Source: Lycorma delicatula (taxonomy: Eukaryota > Arthropoda > Insecta > Hemiptera > Fulgoridae). From it: a stretch of DNA of 64,000 nt. Made by a program: the position numbers and the translations under genes. The stretch is taken from NCBI RefSeq assembly GCF_047948215.1, contig NC_134467.1:36746520-36810519 (forward strand), given 5' to 3'. The first letter of the stretch is position 1. Each line of letters begins with the position of its first letter. Of the stretch, positions 1-11,279 are shown piece after piece. Under the pieces are notes generated by a model, which saw only the letters and a program-made list of their open reading frames with translations, had not been told where the DNA came from and made no database searches.

Positions 1-61
1 AGGTGATGTAATCTTTTATAATAAATGTATCATACGTTTTCACTATAAATAAAAAAAAAAA

Positions 62-360
62 TTTTTTAACCCACCGGGTTAGTCTAAAATTAACTCGTCG
101 TTAATTGTTTAACAGCTGATTTTCGAAATCGAAAATTCTGTAGTTCAAATCCTAATAAAATGAATTTGAATATTAAACCGAGGTACATTGGTGGTTGGGG
201 TTTAATTAAGCACACATCTCAGGAATGATGGGTCTGATTATTTACGAGACTACACCTTATTTATATGCCATACGTATATCATCCTCATTTCATTGGGTTT
301 TGGAGGAGGGGTTGCTTATTGTTCACTAGTTTGGAACGTCCAACAGATTGGAACGTACAC
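62..360 (+). mobile_element. tRNA-derived SINE, family A, alternative-tail subfamily, old copy
   Basis: Starts with the family head (CCCACCGGGTTAGTCTA), has a decayed anticodon-arm region with CAGCTGATTTTCG, then GTTCAAATCCTAATAAA (B box), a body with GGTGGTTGGGGTTT and CACACATCTCAGGAATG, and ends in a different tail (GGTTGCTTATTGTTCACTAG). The same tail, reverse-complemented, occurs near 13800 and 33610. Confidence 0.7.
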
Positions 361-800
361 ATTAACTTAAAAAAAAAAAAAAAAAACTGACGCAACAGTT
401 GTAGAACTTTCACAGTTCTACAACTGTGGGTTTTCTGTTGAACGGCTTACACACAGAAAAATATATATCATTTTATTTAAATATAAAATTTTTTCGTTTA
501 ATTCAATAATTCCAACTAAAACTTATATGCATACAGTATTTAATTCTCGCGAGTGTGGCGGTACTAGCGGAAATGGACGGTACTAACTAAACTAATTTAA
601 TTTCACAACTTACATAGAACAAATTTTGCTTTTACGGTTGGAAAACTGGTATAGCTGTGAGGCTTAACGCGCCAGATACTGAGTCGACCAGGTGATCAAG
701 TTTGAGACCTAGCTAGATTGAGTTACTTTTTTACAGTTTAAATATTATTCATTTATTTAATTCTACCGCTCACCTGTTACGTCACTACATATCAGACGAA
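361..800. other. No recognisable gene
   Basis: Poly-A run at 369-386, then AT-rich sequence. A small hairpin, GTAGAACTTTCACAGTTCTAC, sits near 402-422 (my reading of the bases). Nothing else supported. Confidence 0.4.
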
Positions 801-1080
801 CCCACCGGGTTGGTCTAGTGGTAAACGCGTCTTTCCAAATCAGCTGATTTGGAAGTCGAGAGTTCCAGCATTCAAGTCCTAGTAAAGTCAGTTATTTTTA
901 CACGGATTTGAATACTAGATCGGTGGATACCGGTGTTCTTTGGTGGTTGGGTTTCTACTAAACACACATCTCAGGAATGGTCGAATGAAGACTGCACTTC
1001 ATTTACCCTCATACATATCATCCTCATTCATCCTCTGAAGTATTATCTGAGCGGTACCAGAGGCTAATGAGAAAAAAAAG
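801..1080 (+). mobile_element. tRNA-derived SINE, family A, full length
   Basis: Head CCCACCGGGTTGGTCTAGTGG (A-box-like TGGTCTAGTGG), an imperfect copy of the 18-bp palindrome in the anticodon-arm position, B-box-like GTTCAAGTCCTAGTA, body TACCGGTGTTCTTTGGTGG, and the common tail CATCCTCTGAAGTATTATC followed by an A-rich end. Slightly diverged from the copies at 1258 and 53678. Confidence 0.85.
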
Positions 1081-1257
1081 AGACTATCAAGTTTCTTCAC
1101 CTCATGCAAAAAAAAACAGTAGTGTTCCGCCGTATCCTGAAAATTGGTTCAATCGTTCTTGAGTTATGCTCAATTTAAGGTCGACGACAGACAACATAAT
1201 CCTCAATTTGAGGTATTTTTTTTCGATCGCATGTTGAGACTGGGGGTTGAAAATGAA

Positions 1258-1551
1258 CCCACCGGGTTGTTCTAGTGGTGAACGCGTCTTCCCAAATCAG
1301 CTGATTTGGAATTCGAGAGTTCCAGCGTTCAAGTCCTAGTAAAGTCAGTTATTTTTACACGGATTTGAATACTAGATCGTGGATACCGGTGTTCTTTGGT
1401 GGTTGGGTTTCAATTAACTACACATCTCGGGAATAGTCGAACTGAGAACGTACAAGACTACACTTCATTTACACTCATACATATATCATACTCTGAAGTA
1501 TTATCTGAACGGTAATTACCGGAGGCTAAACAGGAAAAAAGAAAGAAGAAA
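1258..1551 (+). mobile_element. tRNA-derived SINE, family A, full length with target-site duplication
   Basis: Same organisation as the copy at 801. It is flanked by the perfect 15-bp repeat GGGGTTGAAAATGAA at 1243-1257 and 1552-1566, the target-site duplication of an LINE-type endonuclease. This fixes both element ends: C of CCCACCGGG on the left and the A/G-rich tail on the right. Confidence 0.92.
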
Positions 1552-1566
1552 GGGGTTGAAAATGAA

Positions 1567-2320
1567 TTTTCTTTACGTTTTGAGATATCAGGATTATGAA
1601 AATACCATAAATTTATAGAATCTTTTAGTTCGAAAATCTAAAAAATAACATACTAAACGAAATTTATTCGATTTGGGATTACATATTCAGTCAAATAACC
1701 ATATAGTGCGAGCGAAGCCGCAACGCGGATACTAGTCTATATACATATAAGCAAAATCTACTCAAGTTAAATTGATAAAAATTTGTATACACGTTCTTCT
1801 GTAAATGCAGATTAATAAAGGAATTTCTTTTTAAATTCTAAGTTTAAAGGATCAAAATGGTTAACATTAATTTTATTATTTCTGAATTCCTGTGTAATAA
1901 ATGAAGATATCAACTTGATTTTTAGTGTGTAATCTTCATGTGAATATCTAAAAACCAATTTCTAGATTTTTTTTTTAAATTCGACCTTGAACGGGGTGAA
2001 GAAAGGTGAAAAATTCCGAACGGTAATTCCAAAATTCCCCATTTCTAAATATACTAAACAAGATATTCACTCGATTTGGGTTTCCAGAAAATACTTTTCA
2101 GATAAATATCTAAAAACCATTTTGTGGTTTTTTGAATTTTAATATTTTAAAAAGTAAAAACACAAATTTTTTTTACATGTTTGTCATTTTTTGCTACTGC
2201 TATTGAATCTGTTATTTATGAGATTTGTTAATATTTTTATAGTAATTTATGTTTGTAATTCTGATTATATATTTCGCGAGAAAAGCCGCTACGGGAAATG
2301 TAAAAACTAATTAGTGGGTC
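1567..2320. repeat. Decayed repeat region with recurring motifs and Helitron-like ends
   Basis: No gene. The motif 'ATATCTAAAAACCA' recurs near 1944 and 2106, and 'TTATTCGATTTGGG' / 'TCACTCGATTTGGG' near 1665 and 2070. 'GCGAGCGAAGCCGC...GCGG' followed by ACTAGT at 1708-1736, and 'CGCGAGAAAAGCCGC' near 2276, resemble Helitron 3' hairpin ends. I read this as old non-autonomous Helitron-type DNA, with low certainty. Confidence 0.35.
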
Positions 2321-2329
2321 CTGTACTGA

Positions 2330-2471
2330 CCAAACTGTTACTCTGAAGAATTTACGATACATTGATAGTGTTTATAAATTGAAGAGGCTTTAATTTTTAT
2401 TTATCATTAATATTCTCATAAGCATGAGTTTGATGAACACGGGGGTCAAGGGGATAGAGCCCCCTGGCTAG
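2330..2471 (+). mobile_element. Helitron-like 3' terminus
   Basis: About 140 bp that recurs in direct orientation at about 44985-45130 (ACATTGATAGTGTTTATAAA... and GAGGCTTTAATTTTTATTTATC). It ends in a hairpin, GGGGG...GCCCCC (about 2440-2464), followed by TGGCTAG. A short GC-rich hairpin a few bases before a terminal CTAG is the hallmark of Helitron 3' ends. Confidence 0.5.
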
Positions 2472-2639
2472 ACAGGTGACTGGCAAACATCCCCTGATCG
2501 CGGCAAGAAACGTAAGAAACTATAAAGCACGAGAGAAGTCATGACAGGGATAATAATATGTACTATACTGTGCAAATTAATTTGCGTAAAATATAATTTG
2601 ATTGGTATGAGTGTAGCATTGATTTAACTTTAAAATCAT

Positions 2640-2990
2640 TCGCTTTCTGAGGCATTCACAGTCACGGACGGTGCTGCCAAATCTGGATTAAACGCGGGGT
2701 TCGCGCTTCCGCATTTTCGGTCAGTTGGTTTGAGGGAATCATGTTAGGTTGGATGTGAAGATGCCTACGTGAAGGCGAAATTTGATTTGTATTTTATTGA
2801 TGCAAATGTCTGCCGAGGCATTTACATCGGTGGTATCTCGACCGAGGCCTGATGACTGGCTGATGACTGTGAGATGTAATCAGTTAGAGAATCTAAAGAC
2901 GACCTACGGTAAAGCCCCTTAGGGCTCGGAATGGGGTGGTGTGGCGACCGGTAATGTCACAAGGTGGGTGTCTTCCTCCTATGGGCTTTG
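2640..2990. other. GC-richer unclassified segment
   Basis: Clearly richer in GC than its surroundings (for example GCGGGGTTCGCGCTTCCGC near 2694 and GCCCCTTAGGGCTCGGAATG near 2914). No long ORF and no motif I recognise. The composition resembles the 3' UTR of the R1-like LINE at 52835-53635, so an old LINE 3' end is possible. Confidence 0.3.
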
Positions 2991-3019
2991 GATTTGTAAA
3001 TTAATTGGGGAAAAAATAA

Positions 3020-4105
3020 AAAAATTATATTTTTTCCAAAAACTATGTTTTTATTCATTCTGTGCCTTTATATACACTGATAAATACATTTATTAGTATG
3101 AAATATGTCTTCCTTTAGCAGAAGTGACCTCTTGGAAATGTTTTAGTATTGACTCTATTAGATTAGTACACATATTCTTAACTTGATCATCATGTAACCA
3201 CACTTTTATAACATTAGTTATGTGTTCTTTTGTTGTACAGTCCATTTTACCTAAACATCTCTTCAAAATATTCTACAAGTTCTCAATGGGATTTAAGTCT
3301 AGTAAATTTCCAGGCCAATCAAGCGCATTAATTTGATTTTCACCATGAAAGTCTTGATCGATTTTGAATTATGACAAGGGACCAATTCATGTCGAAATGT
3401 CCCGTCAAAAGTCTGACGAAAAAATCCTTCGTCATAGTATTTCTATGTACTTGGTTGAATTCATCATACCTTGAACAGGAACTAAGCTTCTAGTGCCATT
3501 TGTCATGAAAAATCCCAAAACATCTATTTCATAGGGTGTTTTACAATTTGTTGGACAAGCTCAGGTCTCAAAGATTCACTGTCACCTAATTTCACGACAT
3601 TTGCTTTGTAACCATGCACAAATAAATGAGTTTCATCACTAAAAATTACTTTCTTCCAGTCGTTGGCAGTCCATGATTTATATTTTTGGGCCGTGCTAAA
3701 TGTTTTTTCTTCATTTTAGGAGTTAAAAATTGTTTTTTCATTGTCTTCTTGCCTTCTGCCCAGCTTCTAGAAGTCTACAGCATACAGTTGAACTACTAAC
3801 TTCAAAACCAATTGCCAATAAATCTCTTTTAAGGTTTCAGCTAGTTTTCCTAGGATTAATTTTACTATTTCTTATTAGAATTTTATCAGTTCTTGAAGTA
3901 GTTTTCTGTTTGCACCCACATTTTCCTCTCTTTTTTTGGAGATGATGGATCCAGGTATTTTGAATGTTGTCAGAATTTTTCGATACACTTGGATTAACCT
4001 AGACTAACTGCAGAAGCGATATCTCTCTCACTGTCATAAAAATGTGATTTTTAAGAGCAATAATTTTTCCTCCAAGTAATATCCATTTTTTTAAATACTG
4101 CAGCA
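3020..4105 (-). pseudogene. Tc1-like transposase, decayed
   Basis: Read on the minus strand, pieces of a Tc1-family DDE transposase follow in order: a probable N-terminus near 4100, an HTH-like part with GFEVSSSTV (about 3800), the first acidic motif FSDETHLFVHGYKANVVK (about 3650-3600), PELVQQIVKHPM (about 3560), and the last acidic motif DWPGNLLDLNPIENL (about 3330-3290), then a C-terminal tail ending near 3100. Several stops and frameshifts interrupt it, so it is dead. Terminal inverted repeats could not be fixed. The + strand ORF at 3730 is a shadow. Confidence 0.75.
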
Positions 4106-4353
4106 ACAAATGTTACACAGAATGCAAAAACTAACATCCACCTGTCACACTCAAAGACTTACAACCGAAGCTAAGGTGACTAGTTCCACTTTAAAACCAG
4201 TCAAACTACTTTCTTATTGTCAAGGTCAAACAGTCACACCACCTCTAGGCAGATAAAACTGGTTTAAGGCAGTTTCAGACACAAATGACAATCGTATAAC
4301 AATTCAATTTAAAGAAAACAATTAGCTTCTCCCAATTAATTTGTATAGTATAG

Positions 4354-4735
<382 letters not shown>

Positions 4736-5094
4736 TTATATATAGAAAAGGAGAGTGAAACCTTTTGAATGCAAAAGAATGTAAAAACTTAAACATATAA
4801 TTTGTATTCAGTTCAGTAATTAATTAAATTACACCAGTAATGGATAAGTGTGTAACTCTTCGGTGATTAAAAAAAAACTGCTTACCTGGATGGATAAAGG
4901 GAAACCATTGTAAAATATTAATTGGACCAGCATAGAAAATTGTAAAGTTTATTAAGTAAAGGAAACAAAGAAAATAGTAAAATATATATTAATTAATAAA
5001 AATAGTATATAATTGCCTTTGAAACAATAAAAAATAATGTAAAGATCTCTAATAATTAGAATCAATGATAATAATTTGTTGGCTTTCAACAGAA

Positions 5095-5745
5095 GAGGAT
5101 ACATTTATTTATCATCAGGGGTGAACTCATAAATTTTCCAGTACTGGAAATTTGATTTTATATTATAGCAGACCACAAGAATATGGTTCACGGCCACAGC
5201 GACTGGCTAAACGGCAATCTTATGAAACATCCACACATTCATTTCATTGTTTACATTGATAAGAACTAAGATTTATCTTTTTCATGTAACATTTTTAACT
5301 TTTTTTCATGAATTAGATTTTTAACAACTTATTTTGACGCTATTTGCCTACAGATATCCAAAAGCAATGACTATTTTTGTGCAACTGATTTTTCATAATT
5401 AGATTATATTTTCATCCGCTCATAGTTAACATACCAATAGAAATAAAAGTGAAGTGAGAGTTAGGAATCAAACGAAACATTTTAATACCCACAAAAAATT
5501 TAATACATGAATATTAATTACACGAATTCATCACATAACATTTAAGGATGTAATATGATAACAATGAATACTTAATGAAAAATAAAACATAGGCCAAACT
5601 TTTAATTTAAAGTCTGGCCTATGTTTTATTTTTTACTTAATTTAAACAAATTTTACATGAAAGGATAATTTTTTATTTTTTCCAAAATACAGTACTGGAA
5701 TGCAGCGTTCCGCCACACTGTACTCGTGTTTGCCACTTTACACTA
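5095..5745. repeat. Dispersed repeat, copy 1 (pairs with 17803-18215), contains a strong hairpin
   Basis: Shares with 17803-18215 stretches such as TTTGATTTTATATTATAGCA and CCTACAGATATCCAAAAGCA in the same order and orientation. It starts near the palindrome TTCCAGTACTGGAA (about 5137) and ends near CAGTACTGGAATGCAG (about 5690). A hairpin, 5577-5633, is described separately. No coding capacity; family unknown. Confidence 0.65.
5577..5633. repeat. Near-perfect hairpin, about 26-bp stem
   Basis: AAAATAAAACATAGGCCA on the left is answered by TGGCCTATGTTTTATTTT on the right, with the near-complementary inner part AACTTT...AAAGT and a loop of a few bases. It lies inside the dispersed repeat at 5095-5745 but is not preserved in the second copy. 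Confidence 0.85.
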
Positions 5746-6068
5746 TCTCCAAATCTTTCTTATGGCTTTGTTGTGTAAAATACATGAGATACAAGATGTA
5801 TTAATTAAAGGTTTGCTTGACTAAAAGCAAATTTATTGAAAAAATATATATATGACCAATTTATGCGGTAATTAGAGTGAAAGTCTCGCTTGCAAAGCTG
5901 ACTTATTTCTTGTATTTGAGTTAGTGAAGAAGAGACATCACTTCATTTCCCCACATTTAACTTAATAAACTTGGCATGGAATGCTTGTTGTGTTGAGAAT
6001 GGTTATATGTCTTCTGGATATAACTTTTTCTTACATCAAGTTGTCTATAACTTTTATAGTAATAGAAA

Positions 6069-6093
6069 ATAATATATATATATATATATATGG
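6069..6093. repeat. (AT)n microsatellite
   Basis: Short pure AT dinucleotide run. The neighbouring minus-strand ORF reading Ile-Tyr repeats is an artefact. Confidence 0.9.
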
Positions 6094-6225
6094 GAAGATA
6101 TAAAAAAAATAAAATAAAACTAAAGTTTTTAAACAAAAAACCAAACAACATTTTATAGATTTTAGGACTTTTTTATATTTCCTTCATAGTATTTTCAGTT
6201 ATTCTTATAAGTAACCTAAGTTACT

Positions 6226-6375
6226 AATAGTGGCACAAGTGGTAGCGTCTTGGCCTTTCATCTGTAGGTCCTGGGTTCGAATCCAGACATGGCATTTTTG
6301 TGCACTATAAAATCGTCATTTAATTTCATCCTCTGAAGCAATACCTAATGGTGGTGCCGGAGGCTACAAAATAAT
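6226..6375 (+). mobile_element. tRNA-derived SINE, family B
   Basis: A different tRNA-like head: GTGGCACAAGTGGTAGCGTC (A box), GGCCTTTCATCTGTAGGTCC (anticodon arm) and TGGGTTCGAATCCAG (canonical B box). After a short linker it carries the same 3' tail as family A: CATCCTCTGAAGCAATACCT and GGTGCCGGAGGCT. Confidence 0.75.
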
Positions 6376-7660
6376 CTAATGGTGCTGTTCTTACTTTGGC
6401 TTCAGCTAATTTATTACTGATGATTTTTTTTCAAGGACGAGTTAATATGTAGTCCTTCATTACGTATGGAAAGAATATTAGAGTTTTCATTGTTGGTGTA
6501 TTTAGTATTGCCTATTTATGAGATGGTTGGACGATTTTAAATCTGTGTATCTACAAAGTACTTTTCAAGAATTCATTAGATCTTTGTTTAGCAAATAAAA
6601 TAAGTTGAAAAAATAATAAAAATAGAAAGTTATTAACAAATATTTTTTTGAGCACATTGTTATTTCAAATAAAAAATACTGCAAAAGATGGGAATATTTA
6701 TTATTAATTTTTTAAATTAATATTATTTAAAAACTCATCAAAAGAGTAGGTTTGGTTTTTATGGAAAAAATCTTGTAATTTTATTTTAAATTAATTGATG
6801 GTAAGATATTTTAAATGAGTTGATAATTTATTAAAAATGTCCACAGAAGAATAATTAGGACTCTTTTCATATGATTGTACACCAGAGTATTGTACTGAAG
6901 TACATTAAGATATTTCTGTAATCTGATTTTATATATATATATTATTTTTATTTGTTTATTAATTATTTATCTACGTGATTAATTTTTTAAAACACCGACT
7001 AATGATCTTAAAAATGACCAATTTTTGGGTTTTGAAAACTTGTTAGTTTTTTTTTTACTGGAACCCTTAAGAGACAAAATTGTACATCATATGGTAATAT
7101 ACATAGATGTAATTAATATTATTTAATGTTAAGGATTTTATCATTTGATTAAGATTTCCTCAAAGCAAATAGTACGATTTAATTTTTTTTCAGACTATAT
7201 GAATTTGATTGTTCCGCAAGAATTTATCTAATCGCACAAAAAAATTTTACAATCAACAAAAATTATTAATATCATCATTAATGAAAGTACTACGTGTATA
7301 AGAAATGGCTTTGGACTTAGTATTGATTTATGTTGAATACGTCCTGAGACATAAAAAGGAGGAAGGGGTGCTTAGTGGACCCCCTAGATGGTTAGGAAGG
7401 TGGTATGAATAGGAGGTTGCTCTGAATTTGTCCAGAACATACCCCAGATTGAAGTAATGAGAAAGCAGTCCCGGCCTGGGAAAACACAGATGAAAGTGGG
7501 AGTTTTATAGGTAAGAATCCCAAACAGCCAGGTGATACCACATGCCTGAGGCCTTTGGAAAGTTTTTCCCTCTTCACAAAAAAAAAATTTGTATATAATA
7601 ATACTTCTGTTTAAGAATTATTATGCATCCGTTTTATGTGTATTTACAGTTAGATAAATA
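6376..7660. other. AT-rich spacer without recognisable genes
   Basis: Nothing coding. A somewhat GC-richer patch at about 7350-7580 holds a 61-codon minus-strand ORF with no family resemblance. A short AT run sits near 6931-6943. Confidence 0.4.
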
Positions 7661-7925
7661 TAATGGAATATTCTAGTGGTTAAACTTGTCATTGTAAAAT
7701 CAGCTGATCTTCGTGGTTGAGAGTTCTAAGGTTTGAGTCCTTCTAAGGGTAGTTGCTTTTATATGGATTTGAATACTAGACTGTGGATACCAGTGTTATT
7801 TGATGGTTGGGTTTCAATTAACTACATTGGGAAGGCAATGGCAAACCACCCGTCACCCGTAAATCCTGCCAGGAAAATTCCAAGGAATTGGGATCACTAG
7901 TCGTGTTTCGGACACGACTAAATTT
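7661..7925 (+). mobile_element. SINE with family A head/body and an RTE (BovB-like) 3' tail
   Basis: Head and body are family A (TTCTAGTGGTTAAAC, AAATCAGCTGAT, GGATTTGAATACTAGACTG, GGTTGGGTTTCAATTAACTA). At about 7829 the usual tail is replaced by GGGAAGGCAATGGCAAACCA, GCCAGGAAAATTCC and TTCGGACACGACTAA. These blocks occur in the same order at the 3' end of BovB/RTE LINEs and Bov-tA SINEs, so the tail was probably taken from an RTE LINE. Confidence 0.75.
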
Positions 7926-7984
7926 ATTATTTTACCTGAATTTTTACCTATTTAACCACTACTACTGAAAATTAATGTTTGTTT

Positions 7985-8320
7985 ATAAAGATTTAATCCT
8001 CATAATAAAAGCAGAAACTAAAGATAAGAGAAAGAGATGGGTGGTTTGAAAGGATTATCTATCGTCAGAGGAATCACGACTAAGAGAAAAAACAACCCCA
8101 CATTGAGTAAAATTAAAGATCTGACTTCATTTCCTTAGGGAATTGCAGTACTTTTACTTTAATAAAACAAATATATTACTGATCAACAAATTTTAAAAGG
8201 AAAAAAAAAATTACTTTTCCTTCAAAAAATTAAAAATAACTCATACAAGAAATTAAATGAGAATGGGTTTTTAAAACGACAATTTTGATCATCCTTAGAA
8301 GTTAGTTTACTAGATTAAAA
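7985..8320 (+). repeat. Dispersed repeat, copy 1 (pairs with 11280-11565)
   Basis: Shares ordered blocks with 11280-11565: AAGATAAG...GATGG, TC(G)TCAGAG(G)AATCAC, AAATTAAAGAT..., TGCAGTACTTTTAC, CAATATATTACTGA.CAA and a TTTTCCTTC block. Diverged, non-coding, no ends recognised. Confidence 0.5.
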
Positions 8321-8401
8321 TATGCATGAATTTAATACCTACTTACTGAAATCAAAACACTATTTTTTGAATCGTGGATAAATGACTTTTTTTTTCTTTT
8401 T

Positions 8402-8515
8402 TTTTTAACCTCCAGATCCACCGTTAGGCATTCTTCAGAGGATGAGAGGAATGATTTGTAGCGTGTGTGAAAATGCCATGCCTGACCGGGATTCGAACCT
8501 GGGACATGGATAATG
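8402..8515 (-). mobile_element. tRNA-derived SINE, family B, 5'-truncated
   Basis: Reverse strand shows CCCAGGTTCGAATCCCGGTC (B box), AGGCATGGCATTTTCACACA and the tail CATCCTCTGAAGAATGCC...TGGAGGTTAA, matching the copy at 31764. The A-box part is missing. Confidence 0.75.
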
Positions 8516-8736
8516 ACTTATCTCTATAGAAAATATTAAAAAGCAATTAATTTTTAAAAAATGATTACATAATATTTTTACAAAAAATTACTGTAAATCA
8601 ATAGGAAATATTCATACATAAATATATATAGTTCATAATATTTTAAAGGCAGTTGTAAAACTTACATCATATAAAATTAAATGATGTTCCCATATGGTGG
8701 TATATGATGAAGAATATGGTTTTATATAACCATGAT

Positions 8737-8739
<3 letters not shown>

Positions 8740-8800
<61 letters not shown>

Positions 8801-8841
8801 GTGTGTGTGTGTGTGGTGGTGTGTGTGGTGGTGTGTGTGGT

Positions 8842-8920
<79 letters not shown>
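8740..8920. repeat. (CT)n(GT)n compound microsatellite with a GTGTGTGGTGGT minisatellite
   Basis: CT run 8740-8796, then GT run to 8920, with about three copies of GTGTGTGGTGGT at 8811-8847. The ORFs on both strands (Ser-Leu, Cys-Val, His-Thr) are artefacts. Confidence 0.97.
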
Positions 8921-8922
<2 letters not shown>

Positions 8923-9324
8923 AAAGTAAGTGGGAGAAGAAGCTAGCGAGAGAGATAAATAAAATAGAAATTTTATGATACAAACATGCTTAGACTAATA
9001 ATAGCATGATTACGATCATATATGATGTCACAGGATCCATTTTACTCCAGTAACATAAACCAGCTAGGAGGGGGTGAAGACAGAACACAAGTGGTGAGAA
9101 ATTTTACGTAAACCCTATCCTATTCTCTTTGTCTCTATCACTATTTCACTATAGAATTTAACATTAGGGTTGAGGAATTTAAAATTAAATGAAAAAAACG
9201 TTATTGTTGTGTGATGAACAATGAGAGAAATTCACCCTGAATTATATATAAAGTTTTATAGTGCTTCATTAAAGTAGATAGTTACTAACGACCTTGTTAA
9301 CTTTCTTAAATTATATTTGTTATG

Positions 9325-9760
9325 TAAGGTCATTTACTTTTTTTCAACTATTCATAAATTCCTAAAAAATAAAAAATTAAATAAAATCTGATTTTTAATA
9401 TTATGATGTTGGTTACACTTTTGAATATATTTATTGAGAAAGAAAAAAAATTGGATAAAATGATAGGTGAAAAAATTCCAGATCTTGCCAGGCATTGAGT
9501 AAGAGACCACCTAATCTTAAAGCTAATATGCTAACCAATAAATTAAGGTCAGTTGCTTCTTTGCAATTATTCATAAATTCCCATAAAAATAAAAAAATTA
9601 AATAATATTTTATTTTTAATATTATGGTATTGGTCACATTTTTGAGTATAATTTATTAAGAAAAAACTGGATAAAATGGTAGATGAAAAAATTCCAGATC
9701 TTGGCAGGAATTGAATCAAAGACTACTTGATCTTAAAGCCAGCTTGCTAACCAATAAATT
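9325..9760. repeat. Tandem duplication, about 219-bp unit, with tRNA-like inner part
   Basis: Unit 1 is 9325-9543 and unit 2 starts at 9544; both run TAAGGTCA..., ATTCATAAATTCC, TTTTAATATTATG.T.TTGGT, AAAAAATTCCAGATCTTG. Reverse-complemented, the inner part reads TTGGTTAGCAAGCTGG (A-box-like), then TTTGATTCAATTCCTGCC (B-box-like), so it probably derives from a third tRNA-like SINE. A decayed related copy is at about 10990-11095. Confidence 0.7.
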
Positions 9761-9957
9761 GATTGGCTAACCACTACCAACTTCGGTAATTTTTAGTGAT
9801 TTATAAATAATCAGATAATCATTCACTCATGCTACACCTACTGATAATCCTATAATAGATTAATGTGTCAAAAAGGTAGATGACCTTGTTAAAAATAAGT
9901 AAAATTTTATTAAAAAAAAAAAATTGTTAAATTCCTTCTGGTGAAACTTTTATTTTT

Positions 9958-10239
9958 CCTGTTTAGCCTCTAGGAATTACCGTTCAGGTATTACTTCAGA
10001 GGATGATTGAAGATGATGTGTATAAGTGTAACCTTGTACAGTCTCAGTTCAACCATCCTGAGATATATGGTTAATTGAAACCCAACAACCCAAGAACACC
10101 GGTATCCATGATCTAGTATTCAAAATCGTTATAAAAGTAGCTAACTGCCTTAACTAGGATTTGAACATTGGAACTCTCGACTTCCAAATCAGCTGATTTG
10201 AAAAGATATGTTCACCATTAGACCAAACCGGTGGGTTCT
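9958..10239 (-). mobile_element. tRNA-derived SINE, family A, full length
   Basis: The reverse complement of the family A consensus from the A-rich/tail end (TTTAGCCTCTAGGAATTACC) to the head (AACCGGTGGGTT). A 9-bp flanking repeat TGGTGAAAC at 9939-9947 and 10242-10250 is a probable target-site duplication. Confidence 0.85.
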
Positions 10240-10250
10240 CGTGGTGAAAC

Positions 10251-11279
10251 CTAGAAAAACTTATAAAACGAACATAATTATAAAATAAAATGTAAGATCA
10301 GGAGTGATATTTATAAATATATATACATAACCAATGTTATCACAGCAGTTTCACAGCTTTATGGTTGGTCTCTACAGACTCATGGAGACCTCTTTTTCTC
10401 TTTCTATTATCTATCTATATACATATATGTATGCCTTGCTGTGCATTGCATATTGCAATTGCACACTGTGCATTTTTTAAATGCCTATAACTACAGACAG
10501 TGCCGTCGACTGAGAAATACATGCTGTAATTTGTTTCTTAAATACAAGAGGTACAAAGCAGCTTAAATTAATTGACAAATTACTGAAGTGCATGACGATA
10601 ACGCTATGTCTGATAAAATTGTGAGAAAATGGGCTTGTTTGTGGAAAATGTTGTAACAGCCGTTTAACAGTAATTATCTTTTCAGGCGGCAGGTTTCTAT
10701 GAAGCTGATCACACAATACAGTAAATGCCTTAATTTAAGCAAAAATTATGTAGAATTGTAGATTAAGATCCATGCTTTCAGAATCTCATATTTATTCAGA
10801 GTCTAGCTAAGAGATATTTTTCATTTGGATACTGTTATAACACATAATACCAAATATTGGAAAGAATGTTTGTTTATTTTCTTTTTAAGGGATTGGGAGA
10901 ATTGGATAATCAAGAAGAAAAACACTTTAGCCACTATATTTTTATTGTTACAACTTGGACATATATTTTAATTAGAAAGTTTAAAAAAAATGAAAAAAAT
11001 GATAGGTTAATGAATATTATAATTACTTGTCAGGAATCAAACCATAAACTAGTTGATAGAGAAATTAATAAACTAACCACTATATCAACTTCCCAGCTTA
11101 TTTTGATTTATTTTTCCATCTTCAGATGAGAAATAATGTTTTGTCTGGGTCAGTTGAAAGGTTCCCATCTCTTCAGGTCACACAAAGGATGTACTACCTC
11201 TATAGAACTGACCTACTCAGTATGAACCTAGCAGGATCGGTCCTACAACCACAGTACCCAAAATAGAAAAAAAGGAATT
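10251..11279. other. No recognisable gene; third SINE-like fragment near 10990-11095
   Basis: The 79-codon minus ORF (10477-10716) and 90-codon plus ORF (10857-11129) have no family resemblance. The second overlaps a decayed tRNA-like fragment (CTTGTCAGGAATCAAACC near 11028), which argues against coding. The rest is plain AT-rich sequence. Confidence 0.45.

Noticed and set aside
10857..11129. 90-codon ORF
   Set aside because: Its 3' half overlaps a decayed tRNA-like repeat and the codon pattern is that of AT-rich noncoding DNA.
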